Part shown: one piece after another, positions 1 through 8,414 of the stretch
How positions within the stretch are numbered: position 1 is the stretch's first letter
How the letters are laid out: each line of letters opens with the position of its first letter
Assembly: GCF_003651185.1 (NCBI RefSeq)
Contig: NZ_RCDC01000004.1
Coordinates: 1,784,659 to 1,848,658, forward strand
Direction of reading: 5' to 3'
Length of the DNA: 64,000 bases
Source: Stenotrophomonas rhizophila
GTDB taxonomy: Bacteria > Pseudomonadota > Gammaproteobacteria > Xanthomonadales > Xanthomonadaceae
Program-made: the position numbers and the translations under genes
Notes under the pieces: generated by a model
The model's database searches: none
Seen by the model: only the letters and a program-made list of their open reading frames with translations
What the model was told of the DNA's origin: nothing

Positions 1-204
1 CTCGGTGACCTGGCGTGAGACCTGTTCGGCGGTCGCGCCGGGCCAGTTCGTGCGCACCACCATCACCTTGAAGGTGAACGGTGGATCCTCGGACTGGCCC
101 AGGTGCTTGTACGACCACGCGCCGATGATCGCGAAGGCCAGCATCGCAAACAGCACCAGTGGCCGGTTGCCCAGCGCCCATTCGGAGAGGTTGAAGCGGC
201 GCAC
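1..204 (-). CDS. smeP: RND efflux permease SmeP, N-terminal fragment
   Basis: Inner-membrane drug/proton antiporter subunit of a tripartite RND pump. Only the first 68 codons are inside the window; the gene runs off the left edge. The start is GTG at 204, preceded by AAGGGGAAC, which also contains the last codons of smeO, so the two genes are 4 bases apart and co-transcribed. The fragment shows the hallmark start of HAE1/AcrB-type permeases: a first membrane helix at about residues 15-32, followed by a periplasmic segment reading EDPPFTFKVMVV and the NWPGATAEQV motif. Identity as SmeP rests on the neighbouring gene order smeO, smeRo, pcm, tolC known from S. maltophilia. Confidence 0.88.
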   Translation of the reverse strand, partial: MRRFNLSEWALGNRPLVLFAMLAFAIIGAWSYKHLGQSEDPPFTFKVMVVRTNWPGATAEQVSRQVTE

Positions 205-208
205 GGGA

Positions 209-1345
209 TCAGTTCCCCTTGCCGGTGGCAGGCGCGGCAGGCTTGGCCGCCGGTGCCAGCACCGGGCGGTTCTGGCGGTCCACCGCGGTCACCGGCTGGC
301 CCTCGCGCAGCAGATGGCCGCCGGCGGCAACCACCCAGTCGTTCGCGTTCACCCCGCTCAGCACCGGAACGGATTCAACGCCATACGCACCGACCGCCAC
401 CGGCGTGGCTTTCAACGTGCGCTTGGCCGGATCGACCACCCACACGCTGCTGCGCCCATCGGCACCGCGCTGCACCGCCGCCAGCGGCAACTGCAGGGTG
501 CCCTGGCGCCCGGCCGCGGCGAACACGCGCGCGCTCTGGCCCAGCTCGACCTCGGTCAGCGCTTCCGGTGCCAGGCTGACGCGGGTGGCATAGGTACGCC
601 CCTGCGCATCGGCAGCCGGGGCGATCTCACGGATCGTGCCGGCCAACAGCTGGCCCGGGCGGTTCCACAGTTCCACCTGTACCGGCTGGCCCACCTGGTA
701 ATCGCGGATGGTGCTTTCCGGCAGGGCGATCACGACTTCGCGGCCGCCATCCGCAGCCAGGGTGAACACGGTCTGCCCGGCACTGACCACCTGCCCGGCT
801 TCGGCCTGGCGGCTGGCGATCACGCCGTCGGCCGGCGCGCGCAACTGGGCGTACTCGGCCTGGTTGCGGGCCACGGCCAGATTGGCGCGGGCGGCATTGG
901 CCTGGCCCTGCGCGGCCTTGAACGCGGCGGTCTGGCTGTCGAGTGCGGACTGGCTGACCAGTTGCTGCTCGGCCAGCGTGGCGTAGCGCTTCTGGTCATC
1001 ACGGGCGCGGATCAGATCGGCTTCGGCAGCGGCCAGCTGGGCCTGCGAGGCGCTGGCCTGGGAGGCGTAGTCGGCAGCATCCAGCTCGGCCAGCAGTTGG
1101 CCCTTGCGCACGCGCTGGCCGGCATCGACATGCCGCTTGATCAGGTTGCCCCCGACGCGGAACGACAGCGGGCTTTCCTCGCGGGCGCGGATCTCACCGG
1201 GATAGGCAGCCACTTCCTGGCCGGTCACGGTGCCCGGGTGGACCACCAGCACCGGAATCGGCGCAACCGGCTCGGCGTCCTGCTTGCCACATGCTGCCAG
1301 CGCGATCGCCAGCAACCCACCACCCATCCATCGCATGTTTTTCAT
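209..1345 (-). CDS. smeO: RND efflux periplasmic adaptor lipoprotein SmeO
   Basis: Membrane-fusion protein linking the SmeP permease to TolC across the periplasm (AcrA/MexA family, 378 aa). I place the start at ATG 1345 because it is directly followed by a lipoprotein signal peptide ending ALAAC (Cys19). A frame-open extension to 1411 would put 22 non-signal residues ahead of it. The lipoyl/barrel-sandwich halves flank an Ala/Gln-rich alpha-hairpin (about residues 80-170), then the beta-barrel region follows. It is read divergently from the TetR gene at 1468 and is followed after 4 bases by smeP. Repression by the adjacent regulator is described for this cluster in S. maltophilia. Confidence 0.92.
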   Translation of the reverse strand: MKNMRWMGGGLLAIALAACGKQDAEPVAPIPVLVVHPGTVTGQEVAAYPGEIRAREESPLSFRVGGNLIKRHVDAGQRVRKGQLLAELDAADYASQASASQAQLAAAEADLIRARDDQKRYATLAEQQLVSQSALDSQTAAFKAAQGQANAARANLAVARNQAEYAQLRAPADGVIASRQAEAGQVVSAGQTVFTLAADGGREVVIALPESTIRDYQVGQPVQVELWNRPGQLLAGTIREIAPAADAQGRTYATRVSLAPEALTEVELGQSARVFAAAGRQGTLQLPLAAVQRGADGRSSVWVVDPAKRTLKATPVAVGAYGVESVPVLSGVNANDWVVAAGGHLLREGQPVTAVDRQNRPVLAPAAKPAAPATGKGN

Positions 1346-1415
1346 GAGGTCCTGGACCTGAAAAGTAACCCGGAAAAAGCCGCTGGAAACGCTCTGTTCC
1401 AGCCGCCTCAATATT

Positions 1416-1460
1416 GAACCAGCCGGTATAGTATAAATATCGAACCGATTGGTCTAGTAT
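1416..1460. promoter_or_regulatory. Tandem 19-bp repeats between smeO and smeRo, candidate SmeRo operator
   Basis: Two copies, GAACCAGCCGGTATAGTAT at 1416-1434 and GAACCGATTGGTCTAGTAT at 1442-1460, match at 14 of 19 positions with a 26-base offset. Each contains a small inverted repeat ACC-N4-GGT. They lie in the 122-bp divergent promoter region, where a TetR-type repressor would be expected to bind. The region is AT-rich relative to its surroundings. Assignment as operator is inference. Confidence 0.55.
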
Positions 1461-1467
1461 TGATTGG

Positions 1468-2133
1468 ATGACTGATCCGACCTCCTCCACATCGCCTTCC
1501 AAGCCGGCCGCCAAGGCCGCCGGGCCGGGGCGCCCGAAGGATCTGGGCAAGCGCGCGGCCATTCTGGAAGCCGCCAAATCGCTGTTCGTCGACCAGGGCT
1601 ACAACGGGGTCAGCATGGACAGCATCGCCGCGCAGGCGGGCGTATCAAAACTGACCGTTTACAGCCATTTCGGCGATAAAGAGACCCTTTTCACCGAAGC
1701 TGTGCAGTCCAAATGTGTCGAGATGCTGCCCGACGAGCTGTTCGTCACCGACATCGAGGGCCCACTGCGCGATCAGCTGATGGGCATCGGCCACGCCTTC
1801 TTCAGCCTGATCACCTCCGATGCGGCCGTCGCCGTGCAGCGGGTGATGATGTCGCCCGATACCGATGACCGCATCCGCGAAATGTTCTGGCTGGCCGGCC
1901 CGCAGCGGACCACCGATGCACTGGGGGACTTCCTGCGTGCCCGGGCCGCCCGTGGCGAACTGGAGATCACCGACTTCCAGACCGCCGCCCTCCAGTTCCT
2001 GACCTTGATCAAGGGCGAGCTGCATACGCATATGATGTGCGGGTTGCGGCCGGCCCCGGCCGAGTGCGATGCCGACGCCCACGTGTGCGCCAGCGTCGAC
2101 TTTTTCCTGCGGGCGTATGCCCGGCGGCACTAA
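1468..2133 (+). CDS. smeRo: TetR/AcrR-family repressor SmeRo
   Basis: DNA-binding repressor of 221 aa. The helix-turn-helix lies at about residues 50-75 (MDSIAAQAGVSKLTVYSHF), preceded by a basic, Ala/Pro-rich tail (PGRPKDLGKRAA). The C-terminal half is helical and would form the ligand/dimer domain. It is transcribed away from smeO, and pcm and tolC follow on the same strand. In S. maltophilia the corresponding protein represses both the smeOP and the smeRo-pcm-tolC operons. There is no good Shine-Dalgarno before ATG 1468, and no better in-frame start exists before the HTH. Confidence 0.88.
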   Translation: MTDPTSSTSPSKPAAKAAGPGRPKDLGKRAAILEAAKSLFVDQGYNGVSMDSIAAQAGVSKLTVYSHFGDKETLFTEAVQSKCVEMLPDELFVTDIEGPLRDQLMGIGHAFFSLITSDAAVAVQRVMMSPDTDDRIREMFWLAGPQRTTDALGDFLRARAARGELEITDFQTAALQFLTLIKGELHTHMMCGLRPAPAECDADAHVCASVDFFLRAYARRH

Positions 2134-2264
2134 ACTGAATGGACCGGAGGTCGCGGTGACTTCCGGCACTGCGACCCCGGCGCGACGGCAGCGATGCTTT
2201 CAGCGCGCCGCCGGCTCCCGGCACCGGTAAAATGGCCGGCCCACTGCGCTGGATATAGAACCTC

Positions 2265-2912
2265 ATGACGATCGATTACTCCCACGCCCGCGAACTGATG
2301 GTTGAACAGCAGATCCGCCCCTGGGATGTGCTGGAAATCCGCGTGCTCGATGTACTGGCACGCTTGCCGCGGGAGGCGTTCGTCGCTGAATCGCACCGGG
2401 CTCTGGCTTACGCTGATATCGAGCTGCCGCTGGGCAACGGCCAGAAGATGATGAAGCCGGTTATCGAAGGCCGCACGCTGCAGGCGCTGGATCTGCAGCC
2501 GGGCGATGAAGTGCTGGAAATCGGCACCGGCAGCGGCTACCTGAGCGCCTGCATGGGCGAACTGGCCCGCGAAGTGCTGAGCCTGGAAATCGATGCCGAG
2601 CTGGCCACCACCGCGCGCGCGCGTCTGGACGCTGCCGGCCTGGGCAACAACGTCCGTATCGAAACCGCCGACGCCCTGAGCTGGGACACCGAGCGCCGCT
2701 TCGATGCGATCTGCGTCACCGGCGCGGTGGATGTCATTCCGTCACGTTTCGCCCAGTGGCTGCGTCCCGGCGGTCGACTGTTCGTGATCCGTGGCCGGTC
2801 GCCGGTCATGGAAGCGGTGCTGGTCAAGGCGGACGGCACCACTGAATCGCTGTTCGAAACCGATATCGATTACCTGCGCGGTGCCGCCCCGGCACCCCAG
2901 TTCCAACTCTGA
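2265..2912 (+). CDS. pcm: PCMT-family protein-L-isoaspartate O-methyltransferase-like protein
   Basis: SAM-dependent methyltransferase of the PCMT family, 215 aa. The SAM-binding motif I is VLEIGTGSGYL at residues 83-93, followed by an acidic loop (SLEIDAEL). The family repairs L-isoaspartyl residues in aged proteins. This copy has MMKPVIEGR where classical Pcm enzymes carry their substrate-side TISQP stretch, so the exact substrate is less certain. It sits between smeRo and tolC, 131 bp after smeRo and 16 bp before tolC. That is the operon order reported for smeRo-pcm-tolCSm. Confidence 0.85.
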   Translation: MTIDYSHARELMVEQQIRPWDVLEIRVLDVLARLPREAFVAESHRALAYADIELPLGNGQKMMKPVIEGRTLQALDLQPGDEVLEIGTGSGYLSACMGELAREVLSLEIDAELATTARARLDAAGLGNNVRIETADALSWDTERRFDAICVTGAVDVIPSRFAQWLRPGGRLFVIRGRSPVMEAVLVKADGTTESLFETDIDYLRGAAPAPQFQL

Positions 2913-2928
2913 GTCCAAGGAAGCCGCA

Positions 2929-4293
2929 ATGATCCGCCGATCCCTCGCCTTTGCGCTGGCCGCCGCCCTGCTGCCGATGACCGCCTCTGCCGCCGACCTG
3001 CTGCAGGTCTACGAAATGGCGCGCAACGGCGATCCGCAGCTGTCGGCTGCCGAGTCGACCCGTCTGTACGACAAGGAAGGCGCTGTGCAGGCACGTGCCG
3101 CCCTGCTGCCGCAGCTCAACGGCGAGGCCTCGCTCAACCGCAGCCGCACCAACCCGAACCATGATCTGACCTCCAGCTCGTTCACCACCAAGAGCCGGAA
3201 CTACACGATCAACGGCAGCCAGACCGTCTTCAACTTCACCCAGTTCGCCAATCTGCGGTCGCAGCGCGAGCTGAGCCGTGCAGCGGATTTCACCCTGGAT
3301 TCGGCCAACGACGACCTGATCGTGCGCACCTCGGCGGCGTACTTCAACGTGCTGGTGGGCATTGAATCGCTGTCGGCCGCGCAGACCAACGAAGCCGCTG
3401 CCAAGAAGCAGTTCGACTTCGCCGACAAGCGCCTGGAAGTGGGCCTGGCCCCGATCACCGACGTGCACGAAGCCCGCGCCCAGTACGACCAGGCGCGCGC
3501 CAACACGATCATCGCGCAGAACACGCTGGCCGACGCCTACCAGGCGCTGACCGAACTGACCGGCCAGCCGGTCACCGACCTGCGCGCTCTGCCGGCCGAT
3601 TTCCGTCCGGAGCTGCCGGCCAAGTACGCCACCATCGATACGCTGGTGAACGAGGCTGTTGCGCAGAACCCGGCGCTGAAGGCGCAGGAACTGAAGGTCA
3701 ACGCTGCTGAATCCGGCGTCTCGGCCGCCCGCGGCGCGCACTACCCGACCCTGTCGCTGGGTGCCACCGCCGGCAAGTCGGCCAGCTGGGGTGATGTCGT
3801 CGGCGACGGCGGCAGCAGCTTCAGCCCGGACCGCCGCACCAACAGCGTCGGCCTGACCCTGAACGTGCCGATCTTCTCCGGCGGCGCCACCCAGTCCGGC
3901 GTGCGCCAGGCCCTGGCCCAGCGTGACATCGCCCAGGACGGCTACGAGCAGCAGAAGCGCGCCCTGGACCGCAACACGCGCAATGCCTACCAGACCCTGG
4001 TGGCCGGCATCAGCGAAGTGGAAGCGCGTCGCCTGGCCGTCGTGTCGGCACAGAGCGCCTATGACGCCTCGCAGGTCGGTCTGGAAGTCGGTACGCGTAC
4101 CGTGCTGGACGTGATCCAGAACCAGCGCATCCTGTTCTCCGCGCAGCTGGACTACGCCAACGCCCGCTACACCTTCCTGCAGAACCGCCTGCAGCTGGGC
4201 CAGGCGGTCGGCACGCTGGACATCGCCGAACTGCAGGACATCAACCGCCTGCTCACCCAGAAGGCGGCCACGCCGAGCACCACCGTCAACTGA
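2929..4293 (+). CDS. tolC: TolC-family outer membrane efflux channel
   Basis: Outer-membrane/periplasmic tunnel protein of 454 aa. I start at ATG 2929, which has AAGGAAG just upstream and opens a Sec signal peptide (cleavage after MTASA, about residue 21); the longer open frame overlaps pcm. Two OEP repeats are visible, each with long coiled helices rich in Ala and Gln. The TolC signature region is NSVGLTLNVPIFSGG around residue 305. It presumably serves SmeOP and, as TolC proteins commonly do, other pumps. A strong terminator follows directly. Confidence 0.94.
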   Translation: MIRRSLAFALAAALLPMTASAADLLQVYEMARNGDPQLSAAESTRLYDKEGAVQARAALLPQLNGEASLNRSRTNPNHDLTSSSFTTKSRNYTINGSQTVFNFTQFANLRSQRELSRAADFTLDSANDDLIVRTSAAYFNVLVGIESLSAAQTNEAAAKKQFDFADKRLEVGLAPITDVHEARAQYDQARANTIIAQNTLADAYQALTELTGQPVTDLRALPADFRPELPAKYATIDTLVNEAVAQNPALKAQELKVNAAESGVSAARGAHYPTLSLGATAGKSASWGDVVGDGGSSFSPDRRTNSVGLTLNVPIFSGGATQSGVRQALAQRDIAQDGYEQQKRALDRNTRNAYQTLVAGISEVEARRLAVVSAQSAYDASQVGLEVGTRTVLDVIQNQRILFSAQLDYANARYTFLQNRLQLGQAVGTLDIAELQDINRLLTQKAATPSTTVN

Positions 4294-4315
4294 TCGACGG
4301 CGCAGCGCGTGACAG

Positions 4316-4344
4316 AAAACCACCCGCATGCGGGTGGTTTTTTT
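4316..4344 (+). terminator. Rho-independent terminator after tolC
   Basis: A perfect inverted repeat (AAAACCACCCGCA paired with its complement, 4316-4341) runs straight into seven T residues. It starts 22 bases after the tolC stop codon and closes the smeRo-pcm-tolC operon. Confidence 0.93.
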
Positions 4345-4751
4345 ATGCGCGCAGGTTGTTGATTCCGACACATCGTGGGCGTCACACACGCGATCACTGC
4401 CGCGGCGATTTCATCGCGTAATGCCTACCCGCGCACAGTCTCCACCGTGAACCGGTCCACAGTCCGGCACGTCGCATGGAAAATGGCTTGACCCCTCGGC
4501 ATGGGCCGACTAAGGTCCGCCCCGCACCACCTTCCCTTTCCCTCCAGAGGCCCCCTCCTTGGACAGTCATAGTCGATCTCGTTGCTGCTCCTGAGCCGAC
4601 GGACCCACTGACCCCAAGGTCGGTTCCGTCCGCACAGGACGGGGCCCACCGGCGCAGCTGACACGCTCGCCCGCCTCGCATCATCCGTATCGCCGTTCCA
4701 CCGACCCCAAGAAGGGTGCCGCTGGCGTTTCCGTTTGCCTGGAGATTGCCC
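4345..4751 (+). other. Intergenic leader with hairpins, no supported gene
   Basis: About 400 bp without a credible coding frame. The 3' half is pyrimidine-rich and can form several hairpins, for example CCGTCC-gcaca-GGACGG at 4626-4642 and CCGAC (4596-4600) with GTCGG (4619-4623). It leads into the exported protein at 4752 and, further on, mgtE. It could be a structured 5' leader, but it matches no riboswitch class I can recognise. Confidence 0.35.
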
Positions 4752-5420
4752 ATGCACGTTTCCCGTGTGTTCGCCCTGCCGCTCGTGGCCGTGGCGATGC
4801 TTCCGTTCGACACCCGCGCCGCCGCCAGCCTGATGGTGGATGACGCCTCGATCACCGATGCCGGTCGCTGCCAGCTGGAAAGCTGGGGCCGGCATACCGA
4901 TGCCGGCAACGAATGGACGGCCGTGCCGGCCTGCACCATCGCCGGGACCGAGTGGTCGCTCGGCGTCAGCCATCAACGTGCCACTGCCGCCACGCAGTGG
5001 GCCGTGGGCGCCAAGCGCGTGCTGCGTGATCTCGATCAGCGACGCTGGGGGGTGGCGGTCAGTGCGGGCGTAGGCAGCGACTGGCACCGCCCGCGCGCCA
5101 ACGATTGGAACCTCAATGCCCCCCTGACCGTGGCGCTCGGTGCCTCTGATCGCACGCTGCTGCACCTCAACCTGGGCTGGGCACGCACGGCAGGGGCACG
5201 GGGCCGCACCGATGGCGTCGGCCTGGAAATCGTGGCCGCACCGCACTGGTCACTCCTGGCCGAAACCGCCCGCGATGCAACGCGCCAGCGCAGCAGTCAG
5301 TTCGGCGTGCGCCACGAACTCTGGCGCGGCGCCAGCGTGGATCTGCTGGCCGGCCGCATGCATCACCAGCGCGATGGTCGATGGCTGACGCTCGGCTTCA
5401 ATCTCGCGGCCGCACCGTAG
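4752..5420 (+). CDS. Exported beta-rich protein of unknown function
   Basis: A 222-residue protein. I start at ATG 4752 because GGAG lies 7 bases upstream and a signal peptide follows (residues 1-25, ending TRAAA). The mature protein starts with DDASITDAGRCQLESW, a conserved opening found in uncharacterised proteobacterial exported proteins. It then alternates hydrophobic and polar residues as expected of an outer-membrane beta-barrel, ending LTLGFNLAAAP. Two cysteines in the mature N-terminal part could form a disulphide. It lies 169 bp upstream of mgtE on the same strand. The function is unknown to me. Confidence 0.75.
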   Translation: MHVSRVFALPLVAVAMLPFDTRAAASLMVDDASITDAGRCQLESWGRHTDAGNEWTAVPACTIAGTEWSLGVSHQRATAATQWAVGAKRVLRDLDQRRWGVAVSAGVGSDWHRPRANDWNLNAPLTVALGASDRTLLHLNLGWARTAGARGRTDGVGLEIVAAPHWSLLAETARDATRQRSSQFGVRHELWRGASVDLLAGRMHHQRDGRWLTLGFNLAAAP

Positions 5421-5589
5421 TGCCATGCGTGCCGGCTGACGGCAACGATTGACCTCACCCGCCGCCTGCACGCTGCACGCGGCCCACGCCCTGTACCTGC
5501 CGCGCCGGACGCAATCCGGTGCGCTGGATGCCTGTACCTCATCACCGCGCGTTGCTCCGTCACGCGCCGCTTTCTGCTGGAGAACCACC

Positions 5590-6972
5590 ATGAACCGCGA
5601 AGACCTCCTGTTCTCGATCCGCACCCTCTCGCTCTCCCTCGACGCGGCCGGCTTTGTCAGCATCGCCGCCACCACGCATCCGTCCGACCTCGTCGATGCG
5701 CTCGACGCGCTGAGCGTGGACAAGACACTCCCGTTGCTGATGATGCTCGACCCGCAGGCACGCGCCGAGCTGTTCGCGCACTTCACCGAGATACGCCAGG
5801 ATCAGCTGCTGGCGGCGATGCCGCGCGAGGCGGTGGTGCAGCTGTTCGAACACATGCCCTCGGATGACCGCGCCGATCTGTACAACCGGCTCGGCGATGA
5901 CGCCAAGCAGAAACTGCTGCCGGCACTGACCAAGGTCGAGCGCGACGACATCCTCAAGATGGCGTCCTATCCGGAGGGCACGGTCGGCTCGGCGACGACG
6001 TCCGATTATGTCTGGGTGTCTCCGGAGATGACCGTGGCCCAGGCGCTGGCACATATCCGCGCCACTGCGCTGCACAGCGAAACGGTGAACATCCTGTTCG
6101 TGCTCGACCACACGCTGCGGCTGCGCGGCACGGTGGCCCTGCGTGATCTGGTGTTGGCCAACGAGAACCGCACGGTCGCCTCGATCATGCATGAGCAGCC
6201 GGTCGCCGCGAAGGCGCACTGGCCCAGGCTGCAGGCCGCCGAACTGATCCGTCGCTACGACCTGCTCGCGCTGCCGGTGACCAATGGCGGGGATCGCATG
6301 ATCGGCATCGTCACCGTGGACGATGCGATGGATATCGAGAAGGAGCAGGATGCCTCGCAGCTGGCACGCTTTGGCGGCACGGTCAGCGGAAACGGGAACG
6401 ATCTTGATGTGCGCAGCACGCCGCTGAAGCAGATGTTCCGGGTGCGTGTGTTCTGGCTGGCGATCCTGACCTGCTTCGGCATCGTCACCAGTACGTTTGT
6501 CGCCGCGCAGGAGGAGCTGCTGTCGCAGGTGATCGTGCTGGCCGCCTTCATCGCCCCGATCGTGGACATGGGCGGCAACACCGGCAGCCAGTCGGCCACG
6601 CTGGTGATCCGCAGCATGGCGCTGGGCGAGCTGAAACTGAGCTGGCGCGATGTGGGGTTCGTGATCCAGCGCGAACTGCCGGTGGCCGCGGCGCTGGGCA
6701 TCAGCATCGCCGTGCTGGAGGCGATCCTGGCTTACTTCAGCAAGGGTGTGGGCATGGACGTGCTGCTGGTGGTGGGCTCGAGCATGCTGGTGTGCACCGC
6801 GCTCGGCGGCATCATCGGCGCGTTGCTGCCGTTCGCCGCACGCCGCATCGGGGCGGATCCGGCCACCCTGTCGGCCCCGATGATCACCTCGGTCATGGAT
6901 CTGATCGGCGTGTTCATCTACTTCGGGTTTGCGTACGCCTTCCTGGGCGATCTGCTGGTCGCTGCGGGCTGA
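5590..6972 (+). CDS. mgtE: MgtE-family magnesium transporter
   Basis: Inner-membrane Mg2+ channel/transporter of 460 aa. The start is ATG 5590 with GGAG 9 bases upstream. Domains in order are a helical MgtE_N domain (about residues 30-130), a CBS pair (about 135-255) that gates by Mg binding, and a five-helix pore domain (about 310-450). The pore signatures PIVDMGGNTGSQS and PATLSAPMITSVMD are present. It ends 48 bp from the convergent waaA gene, with a hairpin between them. Confidence 0.95.
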   Translation: MNREDLLFSIRTLSLSLDAAGFVSIAATTHPSDLVDALDALSVDKTLPLLMMLDPQARAELFAHFTEIRQDQLLAAMPREAVVQLFEHMPSDDRADLYNRLGDDAKQKLLPALTKVERDDILKMASYPEGTVGSATTSDYVWVSPEMTVAQALAHIRATALHSETVNILFVLDHTLRLRGTVALRDLVLANENRTVASIMHEQPVAAKAHWPRLQAAELIRRYDLLALPVTNGGDRMIGIVTVDDAMDIEKEQDASQLARFGGTVSGNGNDLDVRSTPLKQMFRVRVFWLAILTCFGIVTSTFVAAQEELLSQVIVLAAFIAPIVDMGGNTGSQSATLVIRSMALGELKLSWRDVGFVIQRELPVAAALGISIAVLEAILAYFSKGVGMDVLLVVGSSMLVCTALGGIIGALLPFAARRIGADPATLSAPMITSVMDLIGVFIYFGFAYAFLGDLLVAAG

Positions 6973-6983
6973 TGGATCGGCAG

Positions 6984-7011
6984 GCCTGGTCGCCGCGCGT
7001 GGCGGCCAGGC
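6984..7011. terminator. Hairpin between convergent mgtE and waaA
   Basis: The arms 6984-6994 and 7001-7011 pair over 11 positions with one G-T wobble around a 6-base loop. There is no T-run on either side, so intrinsic termination is uncertain, but its position between two converging genes is suggestive. Confidence 0.45.
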
Positions 7012-7020
7012 GGGCCGCGA

Positions 7021-8319
7021 TCACGCCACCGGCGGCGGCAACTGCGGGGCGATCAGGGCCACGGTGCGCTTCAACGCGCCACGGCCGTTGCTCACCAGCG
7101 CACACCCCGCGCGGGCCATGTCTTCGCGTGCCTGCGGATCGCGCAACAGGGTCAGCAGTGCATCGCCGACCCCGCTGGCATCCTCGGCGATCACCACCGC
7201 ACCGGCTTCGCGCATGCGCCGGGAAATCTCGGCGAAGTTGTGCAGGTGCGGGCCGGTGACAGCGGCCGTGCCCATCGCCGCCGGCTCCAGCAGGTTGTGC
7301 CCGCCGATGGCCTGCAGGCTGCCCCCGACGAAGGCCACCTGCGCGCAGCCGTAGAACGACATCAGCTCGCCGAGCGTGTCGATGACGAAGACATCCGTAT
7401 CGGCCAGCGGCCACTGCTGCTGGCGGCGTGTGGCGACCTTCCAGCCCTGCTCGCGGGCCAGTGCTTCCACCCGCGGGAACCGCTCGGGATGCCGCGGCGC
7501 CCACAACAGCAGCACCCCCGGCATCGCCTCGCGCAGGCGACGATGCAGATCCAGGGTGGCCTGCTCTTCGCCCTCGTGCGTGCTGGCGGCGATCCAGACC
7601 GGGCGCGTGGCGGGCACCAGAGCATGGAAGCGCGCGATGAAGTCCTGCACGTTCGGGGTGGCGATATCGAATTTCAGGTTTCCCAGCGGCTGCACCTGGT
7701 CCGGGCGCGCCCCGAGCTGGATGAAGCGCTCGGCATCATCGTCCGACTGTGCGGCCACGCAGGTCACGGTGCGCAGTGCGCGGCCGATCAGCGGCCGCAG
7801 CAGCCGATAGCCACGCAGTGAGCGCGCCGACAGCCGGGCATTGAGAATGTAGACCGGGATCCGGCGGTCGCGGCAGCCGAACAGCAGGTTCGGCCACAGC
7901 TCGGTTTCCAGGATCAGCGCCAGGCTGGGCTTGAAGTGGCCCAGGAAGCGGCCGACGCTGCCCGGCACGTCGTAGGGCAGGTACACGTGGTCGACCGCAT
8001 CCCCCCACAGCGCGCGGACCCGTTCGGAGCCGGTCGGGGTAATGGTGGTGATCACCCAGCGGATGTCCGGGCGCAGCGCGCGCAGGGCATTCACCAGTGG
8101 CGCGGCAGCATTCACCTCGCCCACCGAGACCGCGTGCAGCCAGACCCGCGGCTGGCCGCTGGAGTGCGGATAGGAGGCATAGCGCTCATCCCAGCGCTGG
8201 AAGTACTCGCGCACCCGGAAGCCCCGCCAGACCAGGTGGTACACGGTGATCGGCAACAGCAGGTACAGCACGGCCGAGTACAGGCCGCGCAGGATCCATT
8301 CGACAGGGCTTTTACGCAT
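7021..8319 (-). CDS. waaA: 3-deoxy-D-manno-octulosonic acid (Kdo) transferase
   Basis: Transfers Kdo from CMP-Kdo to lipid IVA at the inner membrane, an early step of LPS inner-core synthesis (432 aa, GT30 family). The start is set at ATG 8319 (MRKSPVEW). It carries an N-terminal membrane anchor (residues 10-30) and the conserved LHAVSVGEVNAA motif containing the catalytic glutamate (Glu68). The GSLQAIGGHNLLEPAA motif of the nucleotide-sugar domain lies near residue 325. It is divergent from the acyltransferase at 8415, with 95 bp between the starts. Confidence 0.94.
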   Translation of the reverse strand: MRKSPVEWILRGLYSAVLYLLLPITVYHLVWRGFRVREYFQRWDERYASYPHSSGQPRVWLHAVSVGEVNAAAPLVNALRALRPDIRWVITTITPTGSERVRALWGDAVDHVYLPYDVPGSVGRFLGHFKPSLALILETELWPNLLFGCRDRRIPVYILNARLSARSLRGYRLLRPLIGRALRTVTCVAAQSDDDAERFIQLGARPDQVQPLGNLKFDIATPNVQDFIARFHALVPATRPVWIAASTHEGEEQATLDLHRRLREAMPGVLLLWAPRHPERFPRVEALAREQGWKVATRRQQQWPLADTDVFVIDTLGELMSFYGCAQVAFVGGSLQAIGGHNLLEPAAMGTAAVTGPHLHNFAEISRRMREAGAVVIAEDASGVGDALLTLLRDPQAREDMARAGCALVSNGRGALKRTVALIAPQLPPPVA

Positions 8320-8414
8320 GCGCAAAGGATACGGGAGCGGCGCGGGGAAGACACGCCGCGCCGCCGTGATGGCCGCGCCGGGACGCATCCGGGCGCATCC
8401 ATTAGAATCGAGGC

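Noticed and set aside
4490..4751. Mg2+ or Mn2+ riboswitch (M-box or yybP-ykoY) ahead of mgtE
   Set aside because: None of the conserved cores of those classes is recognisable, and an unrelated gene lies between this leader and mgtE.
5418..5445. SMAG element at the end of the exported protein gene
   Set aside because: The GTAGTGCC head is present and overlaps the stop codon, but the palindromic stem expected next to it is missing; only a weak 5-bp hairpin follows.
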